The translations under genes were made by a program, and so were the position numbers. A stretch of DNA of 64,000 bases, taken from assembly GCA_037013495.1 (NCBI GenBank), contig CM072804.1, positions 33,272,501-33,336,500 of the forward strand. The letters run 5' to 3'. Origin of the DNA: Hippophae tibetana. Taxonomy: Eukaryota; Streptophyta; Magnoliopsida; Rosales; Elaeagnaceae. This document shows, in pieces, positions 59,144 to 64,000 of this stretch (position 1 is the stretch's first letter; every line of letters starts with the position of its first letter). The notes under the pieces were generated by a model, which worked only from the letters and a program-made list of their open reading frames with translations, was not told where the DNA came from and ran no database searches.

Positions 59144-60357
59144 TCAAGAATCACGGTAAATTGGTTGTGGCATCCATTTGAGATGCAAATTCAATTTTCC
59201 AGATCTGGTCCCATCTATCTGAAAGGAGTCTCTGTATTCCTCTTCTAAAATGACTCTGGTAAGTGTCAAGATGCATTTTCCCATATAATCCTGTACAACT
59301 TAAAAGACTTGTCTTAGCACAACATACTCAAACCCTAATTCTAACACCATTGTTGTCACATTGCACAAGACAAAAAGCAACACTACATAAAAACTACTGA
59401 GACATGTAGACAAAAGGCAAGATATACATGCAATATACAATTGAATAATATAAATAACGGATGCTTACTACCACCAATAACTGAATAAGACTACAGTGGA
59501 TGAGGAAATCAATTGGTAAAATAAGTGAGATTAATCAAGCATTAATTGATCCAGTTGAACCATGTAAATTGTGCGAACAACAAATGAGCTTTAACCAAAT
59601 TGTGTGAAGTATTGGCCTCTGTACTTTGATTTTCTTTCTTGTTGAACCAAAAAAGAAAAAAAGAACTTTGGTAAAATGGTACCTTCCCAAAAGTATCATG
59701 ATCCCATACTTCCGCGATTAACATGTCATGTAATCCATCCTCAACAACAAAGTCAAAAGTCTGGTTCCATACAGGATTCAAGCTTTCATTCACAACCTGA
59801 GAAATGTGAAAACATTATTTATCTCGGATGAAAAGTTAAATAAAATGCATGGCCAAAGAACCAGATGTCAGTTGTGAGCAAGGATATTGGAAACTCCGAG
59901 TGAGCAAGAGAAACCTCTGTAAACTAATTCACCCTATGGATTTTGAGAATATGTCACTTGTAAGGTTTCCCTTTTTGAAGTAAAAAATATGCATTTTGTA
60001 GCATGCTCAAATTTTAGAGAAGCATAATGTGACTCTGACCATCAGGAATCCAAAGCATACCCTAGTTTTGTTTTTTGCTCCTGATTTTTTCATGGTAAGT
60101 ACCACATAAGGATCAGCCTTTCCCATCAGATCAACAGGAGGCAAATCTTCAGCAGAAACTACAGTAACAGAAAGTACCCCTCTGATAATAACCTCTCTTT
60201 TCCTCTGAGTAATTTCCTTTTCCTTCTCTGTAGCTTCTGTTCCATTTCTTCCCTTTTTAAGAACCTTCTCCAATGAGGTCATGGAGAAGTCAGATTTAAA
60301 AGGGTTGGTAAATTCATTCTCCGTGCCAAACGGACAGTATAATAGCTCCAAATGAAC
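59144..60357 (-). CDS. Synaptotagmin 4/5-like C2 protein, last three coding exons
   Basis: Exons on the minus strand are 60357-60061 (297 bp), 59796-59683 (114 bp) and 59290-59144 (147 bp with TGA). All splice in phase 0 with GT-AG borders (donors GTATGC and GTACCA, acceptors TATGAAG, TTCTCAG and TGTACAG). The 185 residues begin VHLELLYCPFG, then give a C2 domain: REVIIRGVLSVTVVSAEDLP, DLMGKADPYVVLTMKKS, NESLNPVWNQTFDFVVEDGL, VWDHDTFGKDYMG, and the tail LNLHLKWMPQPIYRDS. This matches the C2B half of plant SYT4/SYT5-type synaptotagmins, which tether ER to plasma membrane. Conserved C2-loop aspartates (D-x5-D in DLMGKAD, and WDHD) are present. The transmembrane, SMP and C2A exons are not in the window. 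They must lie beyond 64000 or be lost, because pararetroviral DNA begins about 270 bp upstream. Confidence 0.9.
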
Positions 60358-60629
60358 CTTCATACAAACGAAGGCAGGATTAATATCAGAGATCCCAAAG
60401 CTTTGAAAAATCATCAAAAATACCTAATGTTTTAAAAAATTCAAAAATACTCTTGAAACATAACATAAGTTAAATCTAACAAAAGTGGATAATAACATTC
60501 ATAAAATAGAAGAAAAAATAAACCAAAAAATACTATACATAAAAACAGAAGACAACTTAAGATGTTTTTCACAGTAAATGATAATAAGTAAAAGAAATTT
60601 AAAGAAATTCAAAAAACAAAATTAAATCT
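60358..60629 (-). other. Upstream intron or flank of synaptotagmin exon
   Basis: AT-rich sequence between the splice acceptor at 60358-60359 and the first viral similarity. No coding exon is recognised. Confidence 0.5.
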
Positions 60630-61205
60630 TAAAGGAGATAGATTTAAAGACTCGTCATTTTTATTAAGAAAATTATTCCCTAGAAAAAACATAATTTATT
60701 ATGGTATAAATAATAAAGGAGTTAAGATTATAAATATAAAAGGAAAGTATAATATATTATTAATTGATAAAAAAACTATATTAAATAAGCTATCAAAAAT
60801 TACTCATAAAAAAATTAAATACATCCATTTAAGAGGAATTCAAATATTAATAAAAGCTCATTTTAAAGAATGAATAAATACACCAATAAAAATAATATTA
60901 TTAGATAACAGAATAATAAATAGGAAAGATGTTTTATTAGGAATAATACATGGTAACTTAAGATATCAAAAGTTAAAATTTACAACATATCCTAGATTTA
61001 CTATTAATATACATGATAAAAATCTAAACAAGTATTTAGTTTAGCTTATGAATTTGAAAGATAAGAATTAATGAAAGAAGAAAACCATTCATTTTGCAAT
61101 ACATTATCTAGTAACTTATTATTTAACAAATAGTCATAATAGTTTAATATACGAACAAAATAAATTTATAGAAATAGACAAAACTTTTAAAAAACTCACT
61201 AACAG
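60630..61205 (+). pseudogene. Endogenous pararetrovirus movement-protein remnant 1
   Basis: The plus-strand reading resembles the 30K-superfamily movement protein of Caulimoviridae. A start region (RKLFPRKNIIYYGI) is followed by a core (KIKYIHLRGIQILIKAHF, DVLLGIIHGNLRYQKLKF) and, in another frame, a tail block YYLTNSHNSLIYEQNKF. At least one in-frame stop (TGA after the AHFKE block, about 60870) and a frame change near 61040 break it. It differs clearly from remnant 2 at 63006-63755, so it probably derives from a different viral lineage. Such proteins form tubules at plasmodesmata (family knowledge). This copy cannot make a full protein. Confidence 0.75.
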
Positions 61206-61339
61206 ACTTTGAACTACCAGAGGAATGACAATTAAATATCAAAGAAAAACCCTTGTACAACTTTGCAACAAGATAGAAGTCAACCCTTGTCTTTAATAAA
61301 AGAGAATTATGAAATTCTTTCGATACTTTCTTCAGAAAT
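61206..61339 (-). other. Possible pararetroviral leader segment
   Basis: Lies downstream of the viral TATA box on the minus strand and ends against the oppositely oriented movement-protein remnant. No coding motif. Confidence 0.4.
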
Positions 61340-61440
61340 CTAAGAGCCTTATATAGGCTCATTTGTAAACAAAATACAATAATTTACAAGGTACGTCTAG
61401 TAAGACTTTTCAAAAAGCAGATGCTCTCCCACGTGAAGAG
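61340..61440 (-). promoter_or_regulatory. Pararetroviral promoter-like region
   Basis: The minus strand has CCTATATAAGGCTC (TATA core at 61348-61355) and, about 75 bp upstream, a G-box CACGTG (61430-61435). It directly follows the viral ORF2-like frame, where caulimovirids place their main promoter. The region upstream (61440-61556) is less AT-rich than its surroundings. It points toward the synaptotagmin exons. Activity is not shown. Confidence 0.6.
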
Positions 61441-61556
61441 TGGTCCCTTTGTTCTGGTGGTGTGTCCCTGTTTAAATTTTGGAGTCGTCCGTCCAGAATG
61501 CTTTATGGGTCCCTTTGATGTCGGCCACTTTCTTTAGTGGGTGGTTGGCTTGACTT

Positions 61557-62456
61557 TTAGCTTGAGTCGGTCATCTGTAAATCACTTTCAGAAGGCTCTA
61601 GATCTAATTTTTCATTAGAATTTGTGGAGCTTTTTTCTTCTTCTTTAGAACATAATTTCTCTAATTTTTTAGAGATATATTCGTCACTTTTCCCCTTTTC
61701 TTTTAGGATTTCTATAACAATTTCTACTTTAGTTTTACCCTTAAGAGGTTTAGGGTCAGTAGTTTCTTTCGCTTTGAGTGCTTGGAATAATTCAATAATT
61801 TTAATATTATCAAATTGTTCTATTGGAGTTTTATCCCACCATCTTCCCCATGATCGTCTTATAAGACAATAGATTTCATCCCAATTGGTTACTGCATAAT
61901 CTCATTTCTATATCCATGGGACTTTATATAATGCAAAGAAAAACATTAATGAATGATCTTCATTTTTAGTAGAGTTTAAGTTAAACTCTTCAAATAATAT
62001 AAAAGCTTCTAAAACCTTTTGCGAAAATATATCTTTTGTTGGTCCGAAAAATGAGAACCAATCTCTGAACCAAGTAGGAAAATCATTAAACACATAATAA
62101 TCTCCTGTTAAGAACTGGATAAACCAAGTATAGGTTTTCTTTGAGTTTTGATAAAAGAGTGTGTTTTCCCACACCTGTATGTAATCAAAATAGTCATATG
62201 AGACTGGATTCATTCGTTTGTTTTTAAATTTTTCTCTAACAAATAAGTTAGAGTTCCAATCTGATTTAGATAAAATATTTTTTACTTTAAAAGTTGAGTA
62301 AGCGATTTCATGAGAATTTCTCATGTTATGAATTATGTCAACTGAATTAGTTTCTTTTAAGATTAATTCATAATATTCCCTAGATTTAGGGGTAGTATTT
62401 GCTGGTAAATTATCTTTAAGATATATATTAGCTACTTGTTCAGGTGACTTGGCCAT
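61557..62456 (-). pseudogene. Pararetroviral ORF2-like frame, interrupted
   Basis: ATG (62454-62456, minus) opens a frame of about 300 codons down to TAA 61557-61559, broken by two close in-frame stops (TAG 61908-61910, TGA 61902-61904). The protein is lysine-rich and aromatic (for example YDYFDYIQVWENTLFY, DWFSFFGP) with an acidic, charged C terminus. It follows the RNase H tail on the same strand, which matches the gene order of florendovirus-type elements, where ORF2 has no known function. I do not recognise a domain. Confidence 0.6.
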
Positions 62457-62496
62457 ATTCTCATCTTCTACTGAGACGATAGATTTATGAGTAATC

Positions 62497-62780
62497 TTAT
62501 GTCATTCGTACTCCTTTTGAGGAGCCTTTTCTTTCTTCAGCGCCTGAAGATAATTTGTTTTCTTCATGGCCCTGTAAGTATTCCCTGGTGAGGAAATCTG
62601 GGAATGAGTTCTCTTCCCCCTTAATATATTCGATATCAAAATCGAATATAGATAGAATGGCTTGCCACCTAGCAAAAATCTGTTTTGATGCTAGATTTTT
62701 GACGTCTTTTTGAAGTATTTCTTTAGCACTCTTGCAATCAACTCTAAGTAAGAACTTCTTATTTAGAAGGTTAATCTTGT
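62497..62780 (-). pseudogene. Pararetroviral RNase H C-terminal remnant
   Basis: The minus strand reads NKKFLLRVDCKSAKEILQKD, VKNLASKQIFARWQAIL, FDFDIEYIKGEENSFPDFLT and REYLQG, the typical end of a caulimovirid reverse transcriptase-RNase H. The catalytic RT core is absent. N-terminal to about LLNKKF the frame runs into unrelated sequence that, on the plus strand, contains a viral PBS. The break point is therefore near 62766-62790. It stops at 62497 after a short charged tail, 40 bp before the ORF2-like frame. Confidence 0.82.
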
Positions 62781-62804
62781 AACTTGGCAGATCCTGGTCT
62801 AATT

Positions 62805-62817
62805 TGGTATCAGAGTC
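62805..62817 (+). other. Pararetroviral tRNA-Met primer-binding site
   Basis: TGGTATCAGAGTC matches the initiator tRNA-Met complement that defines base 1 of plant pararetrovirus genomes. It lies about 190 bp upstream of movement-protein remnant 2 on the same strand, as expected for the 5' leader. Confidence 0.65.
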
Positions 62818-63005
62818 ATCTAAGTTGGAAAAAGAAAGTAGAATCATAGTTTATAATTTTAATGATCTGTCCATTAAGAAAGACTTCGAGGTATTAGGAC
62901 TTCGACGAGCGGCGCAGAAGTAAGACCCAAGAGAGGCAGTAGTAAGACACGTGAGACTTTGTCTGATCCTATTAAGGTATTCTCTGATCTTTTATAATAA
63001 CAGGA
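62818..63005 (+). other. Pararetroviral leader
   Basis: Sequence between the PBS and the movement-protein frame. It is purine-rich and includes a CACGTG near 62948. No coding motif. Confidence 0.45.
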
Positions 63006-63755
63006 TTGGTAAAATCATTCTCTAAAAACTCTACTTCTTCATCCTCCAGCACTAACTCTACTTCTACAACTAGATCTGCAAAAAATAAAGAGGTAATAAA
63101 TATAGAAAATATTGAACAAGATTTAGCTAACTGGAATGTTCCTAAAGTAGGAACTTCACAAGTCTATAATAAGGGTAGTTTTCTTTTTAAATCTAATTAT
63201 ATAATAAAAACAGTAGAGGAGACGTATCCTTTAGCTAAAGAGTCATTAGACTTAAGTTTATTATCTCAAGGTCTTATAGATCAATATAAAGAAAAATATA
63301 ATTATTTACATATTGGATTAGTACAAATTGCAGTTAAACCTCTTACTAGAGAAGGACTAAATAATTCAGTTCTTATTGTTGTTAGAGATAAAAGACACAA
63401 TCGGATTAAAGATTCGATGTTAGGATGTATTGAATCGTCCTTAAGCTCAGGACCAATATATTTTAATTGTTTCCCTAATTTCTCTGTGTGCATCAAAGAT
63501 GCAAATGTTTTAAGATGTTTAAAGATAGATGTGCAGACACATGGTTTCGACATGGAGGAAGGAACCAGTAATGTTGCTCTTATATATAGAGTATACTTTA
63601 AAGTTATGAATACTATCTGCCCAGACATCAATTTAAGATCTCTTATCAGAGATAAAAGAGGAGAAACAACACTATTTCAAACAAATAGTGAAAAGACTAG
63701 ATTGGCTACACCTAAAAGGTTAGCATGTGATAAAATTACTTTTCCAAAAAGCTGA
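63006..63755 (+). pseudogene. Florendovirus-type movement protein, remnant 2
   Basis: A 249-codon plus-strand frame with the caulimovirid movement-protein pattern: serine/threonine-rich start, VYNKGSFLFKSNYIIKT, KYNYLHIGLVQIAVKPLTR, SVLIVVRDKRHNRIKDSMLG, GPIYFNCFPNFSVCIKD, and a C-terminal RGETTLFQTN. No in-frame ATG precedes about 63418; the open stretch begins after TGA 62985-62987, and a TTG at 63006 is only nominal. It ends at TGA 63753-63755 where the viral polyprotein would normally continue. The start loss and stop make it non-functional as it stands. The long open frame suggests a younger insertion than remnant 1. Confidence 0.82.
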
Positions 63756-64000
63756 TTGATACAACAAGAACCTGAAAAGATTAAAAAACCCCTCAAAATA
63801 CTGAAGTCGATCAAATAATAGAACATGAAGACGGTTCAGTAGAAATCATGTTTGACTCAACAAGAAAAGTAAAGGATATCTGAGTCAAGACCATCAACTA
63901 CAAGCAACCGATTCTCAAATGTTTCGAAAAGATTCCTCCAGATATTTATAAATTTCATCTACTTCCTTTTCAGAGATCTCATTTAGATCTTCTTCGAGCA
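63756..64000 (+). pseudogene. Continuation of pararetroviral polyprotein, interrupted
   Basis: After the stop, shifted plus-strand frames carry polyprotein-like pieces (IIEHEDGSVEIMFDST, then KIPPDIYKFHLLPFQ) with a further in-frame stop near 63880. This is the linker between movement and coat domains. The window ends here. Confidence 0.6.

Noticed and set aside
61624..61872. Plus-strand 82-codon frame
   Set aside because: Antisense to the C-terminal part of the viral ORF2-like frame, which gives the better reading.
63302..63631. Minus-strand 109-codon frame
   Set aside because: Antisense shadow of the viral movement-protein frame.

Overview
This window is a gene-poor, strongly AT-rich stretch of a plant nuclear genome, most likely a eudicot. 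The evidence is spliced plant genes with GT-AG introns, an Armadillo-type plant protein, a plant synaptotagmin, Ty1/copia, Ty3/gypsy-like and CACTA transposons, and fragments of endogenous pararetroviruses (Caulimoviridae). I cannot name the species. I could run no searches, so family names rest on motifs read by eye.

Only two host genes look real. An intronless ARM-repeat protein gene lies at 25026-26243 (+), with a plausible TATA box, a strong start context and a poly(A) signal. The last three coding exons of a SYT5-like synaptotagmin lie at 59144-60357 (-); they splice in phase 0 and encode the C2B domain and C terminus. Everything between and around them is mobile DNA and its debris.

Layout. 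1-1922: degraded coding-like remnants. 1923-5616: a decayed copia element (-) holding a terminal-inverted-repeat element at 3431-4513. 7041-7146: a foldback. 7214-8210: a small CACTA derivative. 10296-15050: a copia element (-) with 226-bp LTRs, an internal deletion in pol, and an alpha-tubulin exon fragment in its 5' leader. 15905-23239: an old gypsy-like element with diverged LTRs and no surviving coding sequence. 24899-26547: the ARM gene. 27029-27191: a SINE candidate. 28325-28745: a snapback MITE. 30470-57270: a large nested complex. 57270-59057: AT-rich spacer. 59058-60357: synaptotagmin exons. 60630-64000: rearranged pararetroviral fragments.

The nested complex is the most informative part. 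Two copies of a non-autonomous, gag-only LTR element (TR-GAG-like: LTR, gag with CCHC knuckle, about 1.6 kb of non-coding DNA, LTR, no pol) lie in tandem with four LTR copies. An 8.06-kb CACTA element, carrying a TNP2-type transposase and a TnpA-like/ULP1-protease gene, is inserted in the gag of the second copy with a 3-bp AAT duplication; the first copy preserves the empty site. A Tnt1-like copia element (51601-56969) is inserted in the last LTR with a 5-bp CAGAT duplication, and another LTR preserves that empty site too. Insertion order: gag-only elements first, then the CACTA and copia elements independently.

At the right end, sense and antisense pararetroviral segments meet head to head just upstream of the synaptotagmin exons. 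A viral TATA region on the minus strand points toward those exons. All viral reading frames seen are broken or incomplete in this window.
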